Source of the DNA: an uncultured Cuneatibacter sp.
Lineage (GTDB): Bacteria; Bacillota; Clostridia; Lachnospirales; Lachnospiraceae
Direction: 5' to 3'
Assembly (NCBI GenBank): GCA_934234215.1
Contig: CAKQHB010000007.1
Span: 1-64,000, forward strand
Length of the DNA stretch: 64,000 nucleotides
Part shown: piece after piece, positions 30,219 to 39,216 of the stretch
Layout: each line of letters opens with the position of its first letter
How positions within the stretch are numbered: position 1 is the first letter of the stretch
Notes under the pieces: generated by a model
The model's database searches: none
What the model was told of the DNA's origin: nothing
Seen by the model: the letters and a program-made list of their open reading frames with translations, nothing else
Position numbers and translations under genes: made by a program

Positions 30219-32055
30219 TCGAACAAAAACACGTTCCTGGGCATTTCCGCTGATCGTAGTGGCAGTTGTCCTGGTGTTATATTATGTTTGGATCGGCACA
30301 TCCACACAGACCTCGACGAGCTGGAACCAGTTCCAGAAGGCAGTGGAGTCCGGCGCGATCGCGAGTGTGACCATCGAGCAGAACAAAGAAGTTCCCACGG
30401 GACGTCTGCGCTTTGCTTATAACGGCGAGACCCTTGTGGTAAATGTTTCGGATGTCAACGAAGCGCAGCAATATCTGGAGGATAACTCCGTGGCATATGT
30501 CGTCGGAGATATCCCGTCGGATAATGTCTTCCTGAACACGATGCTGCCGATGCTGATCGTGGCAGTCATGGTGCTGCTGATCTGTTTCCTGTTTGTAGGA
30601 CCGATCCTTTCCGGAAATGCCGGAGGTGGCGGCGGCAGCAACCAGATGTCCAACTTTGGCAGAAGCCGCGCCCAGATGATCATGCCGGGCAAGAAGGGCA
30701 TTAACTTCGATCTGGTAGCCGGTCTGGAAGAGGAAAAAGAAGAGCTGGAGGAAGTCGTTGATTTCCTGAAAGACCCGCAGAAGTACACAAACATGGGAGC
30801 GCGTATCCCGAAGGGTATTTTGCTTGTGGGATCTCCCGGTACTGGTAAGACGCTGTTGGCAAAGGCTGTTGCCGGAGAGGCGAATGTTCCGTTTTTCAGC
30901 ATTTCCGGTTCTGATTTCGTAGAGATGTTTGTCGGTGTCGGTGCTGCCCGTGTGAGAGATCTGTTTGCAAGTGCAAAGCAGCACGCGCCGTGTATTATTT
31001 TTATTGATGAGATCGATGCCGTTGCAAGACGTCGTGGTACCGGTATGGGCGGCGGACATGACGAGCGTGAGCAGACGCTGAACCAGATGCTGGTAGAGAT
31101 GGATGGTTTCCAGATCAATGAAGGGATCATCGTCATGGCAGCGACAAACCGTGTGGACATCCTCGATCCCGCAATCCTGCGTCCCGGTCGTTTCGATCGA
31201 AAAGTAGGCGTTGGTCGTCCCGATGTAAAGGGACGCCGTGAGATCCTGAATGTGCATGTCAAGAACAAGCCTCTGGGCGATGATGTAGATCTGGATCGCG
31301 TGGCAAAGACGACATCCGGATTTACCGGTGCAGATCTGGAGAATCTGGTCAATGAAGCTGCGATCCGCGCAGCAAAGAGTGGTCGTCCGTATATTTGTCA
31401 GGAGGACATTGACAGCTCCTTCGTAAAGGTCGGCATTGGCGCTGAGAAGCGCTCCAAGCTGATCTCTGACCGAGAGAAAAAGATCACCGCATACCATGAG
31501 TCCGGACATGCGATCCTGTTCCATCTGCTTCCGGATGTAGGACCGGTACACACGATCTCCATCATTCCGACCGGCATGGGAGCCGCAGGCTACACGATGC
31601 CGCTTCCGGGGGATGATGAGATGTTCCGTACCAAGAAGCGGATGTTAGAGGACATTACCGTTTCACTGGGCGGCCGGATTGCCGAGGAGCTGGTCTTCGG
31701 AGATGTGACGACCGGAGCTTCTCAGGACATCAAGCAGGCGACGGCGACGGCTCGTGCGATGGTGACTCAGTACGGTATGAGTAAAGAACTGGGCATGATC
31801 CAGTACGGCTCCGATGACGATGAAGTATTCATCGGAAGAGATCTGGCGCATACCCGCAGTTACAGCGAAGGCGTGGCAGAAAAGATTGATGAAGAAGTAA
31901 AGGCGATCATCGACCGTTGCTACACGGAAGGGAAAGCCCTGATTGAGGCTCACAGACAGGTGCTGGAGGACTGCGCACAGCTGTTGATTGAGCGTGAAAA
32001 AATCGGTACGGAAGAGTTCGAAGCCTTGTTTCGGGGTGAAAAAGTAGAGGGGTGA
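30211..32055 (+). CDS. ftsH: ATP-dependent zinc metalloprotease FtsH
   Basis: A 614-residue membrane AAA+ protease. Two N-terminal helices flank an external domain (about 10-130); Walker A GSPGTGKT near 206-213; Walker B IIFIDEIDA; arginine-finger region ILRPGRFDR; zinc motif HESGH near 429. It starts at a TTG (30211) supported by GAGGAGGAG seven nt upstream and by the overlap with hpt. It degrades misfolded membrane proteins and regulators. Compact C-terminus, normal length. Confidence 0.97.
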   Translation: MNNRTKTRSWAFPLIVVAVVLVLYYVWIGTSTQTSTSWNQFQKAVESGAIASVTIEQNKEVPTGRLRFAYNGETLVVNVSDVNEAQQYLEDNSVAYVVGDIPSDNVFLNTMLPMLIVAVMVLLICFLFVGPILSGNAGGGGGSNQMSNFGRSRAQMIMPGKKGINFDLVAGLEEEKEELEEVVDFLKDPQKYTNMGARIPKGILLVGSPGTGKTLLAKAVAGEANVPFFSISGSDFVEMFVGVGAARVRDLFASAKQHAPCIIFIDEIDAVARRRGTGMGGGHDEREQTLNQMLVEMDGFQINEGIIVMAATNRVDILDPAILRPGRFDRKVGVGRPDVKGRREILNVHVKNKPLGDDVDLDRVAKTTSGFTGADLENLVNEAAIRAAKSGRPYICQEDIDSSFVKVGIGAEKRSKLISDREKKITAYHESGHAILFHLLPDVGPVHTISIIPTGMGAAGYTMPLPGDDEMFRTKKRMLEDITVSLGGRIAEELVFGDVTTGASQDIKQATATARAMVTQYGMSKELGMIQYGSDDDEVFIGRDLAHTRSYSEGVAEKIDEEVKAIIDRCYTEGKALIEAHRQVLEDCAQLLIEREKIGTEEFEALFRGEKVEG

Positions 32056-32057
32056 GC

Positions 32058-32110
32058 AAGTTGCACAAAAAGTCATATGCATTTTTGTAAACTTTGTGCA
32101 GACTTTTTTT
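32058..32110 (+). terminator. Intrinsic terminator after ftsH
   Basis: TGCACAAA / TTTGTGCA stem, extended by AAG/CTT, followed by seven T residues. Confidence 0.75.
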
Positions 32111-32201
32111 GTGATATTTGCTATATTAATAATCGTAAACCCCCCCAATACATTTTATAGTTTTTTTGCTACACCCCATAAGAAACGAAATACCTTCTCC
32201 G

Positions 32202-32240
32202 AAAAAGGGCTGCTGAACGAAAGGCAGCCCTTTTTCTTTT
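32202..32240 (+). terminator. Second terminator before the GH13 gene
   Basis: AAAAAGGGCTGC / GCAGCCCTTTTT, perfect 12-bp stem and T-rich tail, abutting R2 copy 3. It could act in both directions. Between 32111 and 32201 I see only AT-rich sequence. Confidence 0.85.
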
Positions 32241-32278
32241 TGCTTTATAGGAAATTGCGTCGCATTTCCTATAAAGCA
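32241..32278. repeat. 38-bp palindrome R2, copy 3
   Basis: TGCTTTATAGGAAAT / ATTTCCTATAAAGCA, perfect 15-bp arms around TGCGTCGC; the second position of each arm covaries with copy 2. Confidence 0.9.
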
Positions 32279-32340
32279 AAATGCGCTCCGCATGGATCGC
32301 ACTTAAATTTATATTTCAAAAAAGGCGGGAAAGCAAGAGC

Positions 32341-34386
32341 ATGAAGACAGAAGCGTTATTCAGCGATGAAACGGGCAGATATCGGATTCCGTCGGAGCCG
32401 GGAGCATACGAGGAAGTGACGATCCGATTCCGCACGGCGAAGGGGGATGTTTCCTGTGTATATCTGATTCATGGAAACGCAGAGTGGAAGATGGAGCTGG
32501 CTGAGTCGGATGACTGGTTTGATTATTACCAGTGTACGATTCGCGTGGGAAATAGCCCGTATTCCTATTATTTTGAAGTGAGCAGCGGTCTGGAACTGCT
32601 GTATTATGATAAGACCGGATGTGTGAGCCGCAGCGAGCAGCAGCACATGTTCCGGATCTCACCCGGATTTTCCACACCGGAGTGGTCCAGAGGTGCGCTG
32701 ATGTATCAGATCTTCCCGGATCGTTTTTGTAATGGAGATCCGGCGAATGATATACTGACCGGCGAGTATCGCTATATCAATGCGCCGGTGGAGCATGTGG
32801 AGGACTGGAACAGTCTGCCGCAGGCGATGGACGTGGGCAGATTTTACGGCGGCGATCTGCAGGGCGTCCGCAAAAAGCTGGACTATCTGCAGTCACTGGG
32901 CGTGGAAGTGCTGTATTTCAATCCGCTGTTTGTGTCGCCGTCCAATCACAAGTATGACAGTCAGGATTATGATTATATCGACCCGCATCTGACCGTGCTG
33001 CCGCGGGATGAGGGCGCAGTGCTGCCGCCGGATGCAGCGGACAACAGCAAGGCAGAGCGTTACGTCTGTCGTGTGACGAGCCGCGAAAATCTGGAAGCCA
33101 GCAATGCCTGGTTTATTGATTTTGTGAAAGAAATCCACAAGCGAGGGATGCGTATTATTCTGGATGGCGTGTTCAATCACTGCGGATCGTTCCACAAATG
33201 GATGGATCGGGAGAAAATTTACGAAAAAGGCGAGGGCTATGCGCCGGGCGCGTATGCCAGCGAGAAGAGCCCGTACCACGGATATTTCCGCTTTGCGAAG
33301 GACACAGAGAAGGACTGGCCGGACAATGGCTCCTATGAAGGCTGGTGGGGACACGATACGCTGCCAAAGCTGAATTATGAGGGAGATCCCGGGCTGTACG
33401 AGGAAATCCTGCGGATCGGCCGCAAATGGGTGTCTCCGCCGTACTGCGTGGATGGGTGGCGTCTGGATGTGGCAGCGGATCTCGGTCACAGTCTGGATAT
33501 GAACCACCAGTTCTGGAGAGATTTCCGCAGAGCGGTGAAAGAAGTGAATCCCGATGCGCTGATTCTGGCAGAGCATTACGGCGATCCGTCCGCATGGCTG
33601 CGGGGCGGCGAGTGGGACAGCGTCATGAATTACGATGCGTTCATGGAGCCGGTGACATGGTTTTTGACCGGTATGGAAAAGCACAGCGATGAGCGCAACG
33701 ATGGTCTGTACGGCAACGGCGAATGGTTCTTCCGCGCAATGGCGGAGAACATGAGCAAGTTTTGTCCGTCCTCGCTGTACAGCGCGATGAATGAATTGTC
33801 GAATCACGATCATTCCCGTTTCCTGACCCGCACAAACCGCACGGTCGGCAGAGTTGCAACCGCAGGTGCGGCAGCGGCAGATCAGGGCATCAGCAAAGGC
33901 ATGTTCCGCGAAGCCGTTGTCATGCAGATGACATGGCCGGGCGCACCGACGATCTACTATGGCGACGAGGCAGGCATGACCGGCTGGACAGACCCGGACA
34001 ATCGCCGCACTTACCCTTGGGGCAGAGAAGATCTGGAGCTGATCGAGTTCCACAAATATATGGCGGGCTTCCGCAGACGGATTCCGGCGCTGCGCACCGG
34101 CTCAATTAAAAAGCTGAATGCGGGCATTCATCTGGCTTGCTACGGTCGTTTTCAGGAAGACTCGCAGGCAGTCATCGTCATCAACAACAGCCCGGAACCC
34201 CGCACGATCCAGATTCCGGTGTGGCAGATCGGCGTGACCGGCGATGCCATGCGTCAGGTATTGGCGACATCCGAGCAGGGCTACAACGTAGGCAGTGTGG
34301 AGAGAACCGTCCGGGACGGCATGATGGAAGTCACTGTCGGACCGGTGTCCGCGGCGATGTATGCGAATGTGAAGAAGGAAGATTGA
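32341..34386 (+). CDS. GH13 alpha-glycosidase (neopullulanase/cyclomaltodextrinase type)
   Basis: A 681-residue cytoplasmic enzyme without signal peptide. An N-terminal beta-sandwich (CBM34-like) precedes the GH13 barrel, which starts MYQIFPDRFCNGDP. Catalytic residues: Asp376 in DGWRLDVA, Glu411 in ILAEHYGD and Asp490 in LSNHDHSRF. The late barrel has PTIYYGDEAGMTGWTDPDNR. It probably splits maltodextrins or cyclodextrins taken into the cell. ATG 32341 has only a weak AGGCGGGAAAG upstream. Confidence 0.92.
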   Translation: MKTEALFSDETGRYRIPSEPGAYEEVTIRFRTAKGDVSCVYLIHGNAEWKMELAESDDWFDYYQCTIRVGNSPYSYYFEVSSGLELLYYDKTGCVSRSEQQHMFRISPGFSTPEWSRGALMYQIFPDRFCNGDPANDILTGEYRYINAPVEHVEDWNSLPQAMDVGRFYGGDLQGVRKKLDYLQSLGVEVLYFNPLFVSPSNHKYDSQDYDYIDPHLTVLPRDEGAVLPPDAADNSKAERYVCRVTSRENLEASNAWFIDFVKEIHKRGMRIILDGVFNHCGSFHKWMDREKIYEKGEGYAPGAYASEKSPYHGYFRFAKDTEKDWPDNGSYEGWWGHDTLPKLNYEGDPGLYEEILRIGRKWVSPPYCVDGWRLDVAADLGHSLDMNHQFWRDFRRAVKEVNPDALILAEHYGDPSAWLRGGEWDSVMNYDAFMEPVTWFLTGMEKHSDERNDGLYGNGEWFFRAMAENMSKFCPSSLYSAMNELSNHDHSRFLTRTNRTVGRVATAGAAAADQGISKGMFREAVVMQMTWPGAPTIYYGDEAGMTGWTDPDNRRTYPWGREDLELIEFHKYMAGFRRRIPALRTGSIKKLNAGIHLACYGRFQEDSQAVIVINNSPEPRTIQIPVWQIGVTGDAMRQVLATSEQGYNVGSVERTVRDGMMEVTVGPVSAAMYANVKKED

Positions 34387-34395
34387 AAATAAAAA

Positions 34396-34452
34396 TAGAG
34401 AGAATTGTACGGAGTGCTTTTTAAGCAGAGGTACAATTCTCTTTATTTTTTC
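34396..34452. terminator. Bidirectional terminator
   Basis: AGAGAATTGTAC / GTACAATTCTCT perfect 12-bp stem, with T-rich sequence after it and A-rich sequence before it; it serves the GH13 gene and the convergent lipoprotein pseudogene. Confidence 0.85.
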
Positions 34453-35002
34453 ATTTTCCAGCCATATTATCTGCATACTCTTTTAGATATTTCAGAAACA
34501 TCATTTCCGTGTCATCATAGGCACCTTCGTTTTCCCCTCGCTCTAGTTCTTTGTCTCCGTATTTTTCTACAATGCCTTCATCCAAAACCAGTTTCAGACA
34601 CGGGCAGTATTGAGAAACGTACATCATCCCTTCTCGTCTGCTGTTATATCCATAGGTGTCAAGCGCAAGGGGATATTTAATAACCAGTTCCAAGAGCTCT
34701 TCGTCTGTAACATCTTGTACAACATATTCCGGGATATAAGTGACAGCGATCATCCCGGTGTGCCCCAATTGTCCCCACAAGTTCGGATCAGACTCTGGCG
34801 TAATGGGGTATTCATATTTTCCCGTTTCCGGGTCTCGCTTCCACTCGATTCCGTACTGTTCACAAACGTCCTCATATTCGTCAACATTCCACTAATTATA
34901 AATATCTTCACTCACAGGAAGTGTTCTCTTTTTGGAAGAACAGCCCGTGAATACAAGACTTAGAAATAGCATCGCAAGTACAAGGCTTTTGCTCATTCTC
35001 AT
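34451..35002 (-). pseudogene. Lipoprotein gene broken by a nonsense codon
   Basis: On the minus strand an ATG at 35002, with GGAGGT 8 nt upstream, starts a lipoprotein signal (MRMSKSLVLAMLFLSL, lipobox FTGC, Cys21). Codon 37 is TAG (34894-34892). The same frame continues for another 146 codons (WNVDEYEDVCEQYGIEWKRD and on) to the stop at 34451. The downstream part has no good start. A single base change would restore a 183-residue protein. Family unknown. Confidence 0.75.
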
Positions 35003-35130
35003 CGTGTCAGACCTCCTTTTTACGGGATATAAAAATCATCGTACCGGGTACGGTATTTTTGACATATACAGAGTGAAAAACTTTTCGTATAATAACAATA
35101 TACAGAATACAAACGATGGGAGGATACTTC

Positions 35131-35883
35131 ATGGATACTTCCAAAAGAAAATTCATTCTAATTACCGTATTGATTATCAGCGCCATCTGCATTGTGTTTC
35201 TTTACTTCTATCATAACAGAAGTAGTCTGATAAATGTGAAAAAAATCAGTTATCCCGAAGAAAAGATTCTCGATGTGGCAAGCGTTTCGTCGGAATCCAT
35301 TCACATCGGTTTCAATGATCAAAAAACGCTTGTTTTGTATGGGAAAGATTTTGTCGCAACGTATCTATTTGATGTGGAGAAAGAACATTGGGAATTTCAA
35401 AACTCACTTGATTTATCTCCATTGAATATCACATTGACTGACGGTGAATCATCCGACAATGCTTGGTTTGATTCTGATCGTGTGTTATTATCGCCTGTTT
35501 CCAAAGAGCTTTCAGCAAAGAAGGATATTTCCGAAGAGAAAGTTACAATGTATGATTATGAATTTTCCACTGGTCTATTGAAAAAATGGAGAAATGGAGC
35601 CGACAGTCGCTGGTCTACTCCCGGCACCATTTTTAGTGCTTCGGGTGTAAGTGAAAGAGATCGAAGCGACGTATATGATTTTGTCCGCACTGCACTGAAT
35701 TTGCAGTCTGCGCAGCTTTTCGGTGAAATTCATTCCCTAAGTGGGAATCGTACTGTATGGAATACATCCATTACAAATATGGAATTAGGCTTCCTGGCAT
35801 TGGATGCTGAGGGAAGCCTTGTCTATGGAATGTCTGATAATAAGGGAACCGATGTAAGATTATTTGATATTTTTGAACGTTGA
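35131..35883 (+). CDS. Membrane-anchored protein of unknown function
   Basis: A 250-residue protein: short basic N-terminus, one membrane helix (FILITVLIISAICIVFLYFY) and an extracytoplasmic domain of about 220 residues. GGGAGG lies 7 nt before ATG 35131. It is divergent from the broken lipoprotein gene with a 128-bp shared promoter gap, and lower in GC than its neighbours, suggesting acquired DNA. No family recognised. Confidence 0.65.
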   Translation: MDTSKRKFILITVLIISAICIVFLYFYHNRSSLINVKKISYPEEKILDVASVSSESIHIGFNDQKTLVLYGKDFVATYLFDVEKEHWEFQNSLDLSPLNITLTDGESSDNAWFDSDRVLLSPVSKELSAKKDISEEKVTMYDYEFSTGLLKKWRNGADSRWSTPGTIFSASGVSERDRSDVYDFVRTALNLQSAQLFGEIHSLSGNRTVWNTSITNMELGFLALDAEGSLVYGMSDNKGTDVRLFDIFER

Positions 35884-35894
35884 TTAAAAAACGG

Positions 35895-36395
35895 TTAAAC
35901 CGCAGCCATGATCTCCTCGCAGATCTGCTCTGCGGTTTTTCCATCCGTAGAGATCACCACATCCGCTGCTGCTTCGTAGTGTGGGCGGCGAATCTCCATC
36001 AATTCAGCAATTCCGGCGACATTGTGTCGTCCTTTCAGCATCGGGCGGTTTTCATCGTGACCGATGCGAGCGTAGATTGTCTCCGGTGTAGCGGTGAGGA
36101 GAACCGTTGTGCCGCCCTGTCGCATGAGTTCGACATTTTCCTGTCGCATAGCGACACCGCCGCCGCAGGAAATAACTTGATTCTCACCGGCAGCAAGGCT
36201 GCGAAGAAAGTCGGTCTCCATCTGGCGAAAGTATGCTTCGCCGTATTTCTCAAAAATCTGCGGGATAGACATGCCTGCCTGACGGACAAGCTCCTGATCC
36301 ATCTCAATGCGATCAAAATTCCATTTCTTTTTCAGCGTGTCGGCAATCGTACTCTTGCCGCAGCCCATAAAACCAATTAAAAATAAATTTTTCAT
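35895..36395 (-). CDS. aroK: Shikimate kinase
   Basis: A 166-residue enzyme of aromatic amino acid synthesis. Walker A GFMGCGKST (8-16), shikimate-binding Asp/Arg region (EMDQELV; YFRQMETDFL), ISCGGGVAM and lid RPMLKGR. GGAGATTC is just upstream of ATG 36395. Its 3' end overlaps the terminator hairpin of the convergent gene. Confidence 0.93.
   Translation of the reverse strand: MKNLFLIGFMGCGKSTIADTLKKKWNFDRIEMDQELVRQAGMSIPQIFEKYGEAYFRQMETDFLRSLAAGENQVISCGGGVAMRQENVELMRQGGTTVLLTATPETIYARIGHDENRPMLKGRHNVAGIAELMEIRRPHYEAAADVVISTDGKTAEQICEEIMAAV
35897..35940 (+). terminator. Terminator of the 35131 gene inside the aroK 3' end
   Basis: AAACCGCAG (35897) pairs with CTGCGGTTT (35930) and is followed by T residues; it lies within the convergent aroK coding sequence. 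Confidence 0.65.
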
Positions 36396-36565
36396 ATGAA
36401 TCTCCAAATGTAAACTATCTGCTATTCTACTACAAAAGGCACAGTCAGGGCAACAAGAAAATTCATTAGAAAACAGTTCAAAAAAACAAATATATACATA
36501 TATTTCTCGGCGTAAAACAGATATAATGAAGGCAAGAAAGAACGCAGCATTCGGAGGGGGAATAG

Positions 36566-36702
36566 TGTGAAAAAAGCCGCCGATGCGATCTTTTTTCACC
36601 CATCAAGTTTGTGCCGGAGCGTCACAAACTTGGTATTTATGGCAGACAGAAACTCGTATACACGACTTTCTGTCGCCACGTTGCGCAAAGCGCTCCGGAA
36701 AG
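36566..36702. repeat. Structured repeat R1, copy 2
   Basis: Same four hairpins as copy 1: H1 GTGAAAAAAG/CTTTTTTCAC; H2 CAAGTTTGT/ACAAACTTG with loop CCGGAGCG; H3 GACAGAAACTCGT/ACGACTTTCTGTC (one mismatch); H4 GCGC-AAA-GCGC. The 3' end CGCTCCGG is fully complementary to the loop. A GGAAAGGGG ribosome binding site follows at once. A possible TATAAT (36522-36527) lies upstream. Confidence 0.85.
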
Positions 36703-36710
36703 GGGATACG

Positions 36711-37271
36711 ATGAAGAAAAGATGTTTTGCAGTTGTAATTTGTTTGATTCTTTTCGTTGGAAGTATGAGCGGTTGTCAACCCAAAACACCGGAGAAGACG
36801 GTCACGATTTCCGCGGATTATCCAGAATATGATTCGGTGGAAGCATTGACAGATCGCGCAGACCTCATTGTACAGGGAACCGTGAAGGAGATGCAATATA
36901 AGCAAATTGATATTTCATTGGGGAAAGGCAGAGATGATTCTCTATCCCCGTACACGGTATACACCGTAGCTGTTGATGAAGTTTTTAAGAGTGATGGGAA
37001 TGTCGGAGAAACGATAGAAGTGAAAGTTCCCGGCGGAATATTCGATGGCGTTGCGTATGTAATAGAAGGAGTGGACTCTCCACTCTTAGAAAAAGACCAG
37101 TCTTATGTATTGTTTTTGGCAACGTATGAAAATCTTCCGGCAAGCTTACTGAACTTGACACAGGCGGCGTATGAAATAGGGGAAGATGGGAAACTTGCAG
37201 GAGTAGAAAGTGACAGTTCGATTCGATTGGATTTTAGTATTGAGGATTTGCGGAGTACAGTAAGAAAATAA
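36711..37271 (+). CDS. Lipoprotein of unknown function
   Basis: A 186-residue secreted lipoprotein (lipobox MSGC, Cys22). The mature part (SVEALTDRADLIVQGTVKEM; VYTVAVDEVFKSDGNVGETI) resembles the small beta-rich extracellular domains that begin with a DLIVxGxV strand in many Firmicutes. The start directly follows R1 copy 2, whose 3' end supplies GGAAAGGGG. Confidence 0.75.
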   Translation: MKKRCFAVVICLILFVGSMSGCQPKTPEKTVTISADYPEYDSVEALTDRADLIVQGTVKEMQYKQIDISLGKGRDDSLSPYTVYTVAVDEVFKSDGNVGETIEVKVPGGIFDGVAYVIEGVDSPLLEKDQSYVLFLATYENLPASLLNLTQAAYEIGEDGKLAGVESDSSIRLDFSIEDLRSTVRK

Positions 37272-37322
37272 TACATTTCATAAAACAAATTTAGCGGAAA
37301 ATAGTTCGGAATAATGAATGAA

Positions 37323-37356
37323 TTCGGCGGAAAAATGTTTGCATTTTTCCGCCGAA
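37323..37356. promoter_or_regulatory. Perfect 15-bp palindrome upstream of the HTH-ATPase gene
   Basis: TTCGGCGGAAAAATG / CATTTTTCCGCCGAA around TTTG, 79 bp before the start codon. A TATACT -10-like box lies at 37384-37389. It lacks a strong T tract, so an operator is as likely as a terminator. Confidence 0.6.
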
Positions 37357-37434
37357 CGTATATATTTTTCTGAAAAAACAAGCTATACTAGAGATAGAAA
37401 TAAAAGAGATATGTCATACAGAAGGGAGGATCCT

Positions 37435-39009
37435 ATGGGAGATATGATTTCGGCAAAAGATGCGGCAGCATCGTGGGGAATCACGACGAGAGCGGTAACG
37501 ACTCTTTGTAAGGCAGGCAAAATCCCCGGTGCAAAGAAAGAAAATCGCACTTGGAAATTGCCTGCGGATGCGGAAAGACCAGTCGATCATCGATTTAAAG
37601 AAAAAACGTCTGGGATGGCTACAAGGGCGAGAAAAGTAAAATTACCGCTTCCAATTGGAGTTTCAGATTATTGTGAAGCATCGGAAGAGTATTATTATGT
37701 GGATAAGACATTGATGATTCGCGATCTTCTGGATGAGCGTTCGAAAGTAGCGTTGTTTACAAGACCGCGGCGATTTGGAAAAACGCTGAACATGGATATG
37801 CTTCGCACATTTTTTGAAAAGAGTGAGAAAGATACCTCTATCTATTTTAAAAATAAAAAGATTTGGAAGAGTGGTAAGGCGTATCAAGAGCATCAGGGAA
37901 AGTATCCAGTGATTTTTCTGACGTTTAAGGATGTGAAATGGGATAATTGGATAGATACTTATGAGCACATTGGGCGGTTGATTGGAGAAGAGTTTCGACG
38001 TCATAGCTGTCTGCAAGATAGTGAGCAGTGCGATGAGTATGAGAAACGGTACTACAATCGAATTGTTTCTGGTGAAGCGGGAATGATGGATTATGTTTCG
38101 TCCCTAAAAGAACTATCGAAAATGTTGTGCAAACATTATGGAGAGCCGTCGATTATCATTATTGACGAGTATGATACGCCAATTCAGCAGGGACATCTTC
38201 GTGGTTTTTACGATGAAGTTGTATCGTTTATGCGAAATTTCTTTTCCAGTGGACTGAAAGACAATAAAAATCTGACATATGGCTTTTTGACAGGAATATT
38301 GCGTGTTGCAAAAGAAAGTATTTTCAGCGGTCTGAATAATTTGATGGTAAATTCTGTGCTGGATAAAAAGTACAGTGAATATTTTGGATTTACAAAAGCA
38401 GAAGTTGCAGAGATGGCAAACTATTATGGGGCATCTGACAAAATGCAGGAGCTGTGTGACTGGTACGATGGATACCGGTTCGGAGATACAGAGATTTTTA
38501 ATCCGTGGTCGGTTATCAACTATTTTAGCAATGGTTGTGAACCGAGAGCGTATTGGTTGTCTACGAGCAACAATGATATTATTGGCGAAATACTGGGGCA
38601 GGCAGACCAGACGATTTGCGAGCAGTTGGTGGCACTGCTGCAGGGAGAAGCGATTTTCACTTGCATTGATACGAGTGTAATTTATCCGCAAATTCAGAAA
38701 AAACCAGCATCCATTTACAGCTTTTTGCTGGTGTGTGGCTATTTAAAGGTAGTTGAACAGAGTGAACCATCTGGAACAGGCATGATGTGTCGTGTGGCAT
38801 TGCCGAACAAGGAGATTTTAGGTGCATATCAGGGAGCGATATTTAACATAGTATCAGAATTAGATCCGCAGGCGGTTAATTTATGGATGCAAGATGCAGC
38901 TTCTACAAGAGATATGGAACTATTTTGGAAGCGGCTGGTCCAGTATTGGATTCAGCTGAAAACATCGTCAGAAAAAGAACCCCTTGCGATTTCCACCCCA
39001 ACCCAGTAG
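37435..39009 (+). CDS. HTH-fused AAA-ATPase-like protein (DUF1703 type), nuclease domain missing
   Basis: A 524-residue protein. Residues 1-45 form an excisionase/MerR-like helix-turn-helix (ISAKDAAASWGITTRAVTTL, KIPGAKKENRTW). A Lys-rich link leads to the ATPase-like domain: RPRRFGKT (110-117), IIDEYDTP (about 242-249). It ends (EKEPLAISTPTQ) before the PD-(D/E)XK domain present in 19941-21641, so the 3' part seems lost or replaced. AAGGGAGG precedes ATG 37435. A CCGGAG/CTCCGG hairpin lies after the stop, then R1 copy 3. Confidence 0.8.
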   Translation: MGDMISAKDAAASWGITTRAVTTLCKAGKIPGAKKENRTWKLPADAERPVDHRFKEKTSGMATRARKVKLPLPIGVSDYCEASEEYYYVDKTLMIRDLLDERSKVALFTRPRRFGKTLNMDMLRTFFEKSEKDTSIYFKNKKIWKSGKAYQEHQGKYPVIFLTFKDVKWDNWIDTYEHIGRLIGEEFRRHSCLQDSEQCDEYEKRYYNRIVSGEAGMMDYVSSLKELSKMLCKHYGEPSIIIIDEYDTPIQQGHLRGFYDEVVSFMRNFFSSGLKDNKNLTYGFLTGILRVAKESIFSGLNNLMVNSVLDKKYSEYFGFTKAEVAEMANYYGASDKMQELCDWYDGYRFGDTEIFNPWSVINYFSNGCEPRAYWLSTSNNDIIGEILGQADQTICEQLVALLQGEAIFTCIDTSVIYPQIQKKPASIYSFLLVCGYLKVVEQSEPSGTGMMCRVALPNKEILGAYQGAIFNIVSELDPQAVNLWMQDAASTRDMELFWKRLVQYWIQLKTSSEKEPLAISTPTQ

Positions 39010-39075
39010 AATAGAACACAGGAAATGTTTTCCGGAGACAGGCTCCGGATGAGCAAAAATTCAAAAGGGGATTTG

Positions 39076-39206
39076 TGTGAAAAAAATTGCTGATGCGATC
39101 TTTTTTCACCCATCAAGTTTGTGTCGGAGCGTCCCAAACTTGTCTTATGGCAGACAGAAAATCGTATGCACGATTTTCCGTCGCCCGTCGCGCAGGGCGC
39201 TCCGGA
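39076..39206. repeat. Structured repeat R1, copy 3
   Basis: H1 and H3 as in copy 1; H2 AAGTTTG/CAAACTT with loop CGGAGCG; H4 GCGC-AGG-GCGC. CGCTCCG at the 3' end pairs with the loop, and GGAAAGGGG follows as ribosome binding site for the GH43 gene. Confidence 0.85.
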
Positions 39207-39216
39207 AAGGGGTTAC

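Noticed and set aside
30277..31551. Long minus-strand open frame opposite ftsH (424 codons)
   Set aside because: It is a shadow of the ftsH coding strand; no ribosome binding site, unusual His/Cys/Arg-rich composition, and the plus strand encodes an unmistakable FtsH.
32893..34053. Minus-strand open frame of 386 codons opposite the GH13 gene
   Set aside because: Shadow of a GH13 gene with intact catalytic residues.
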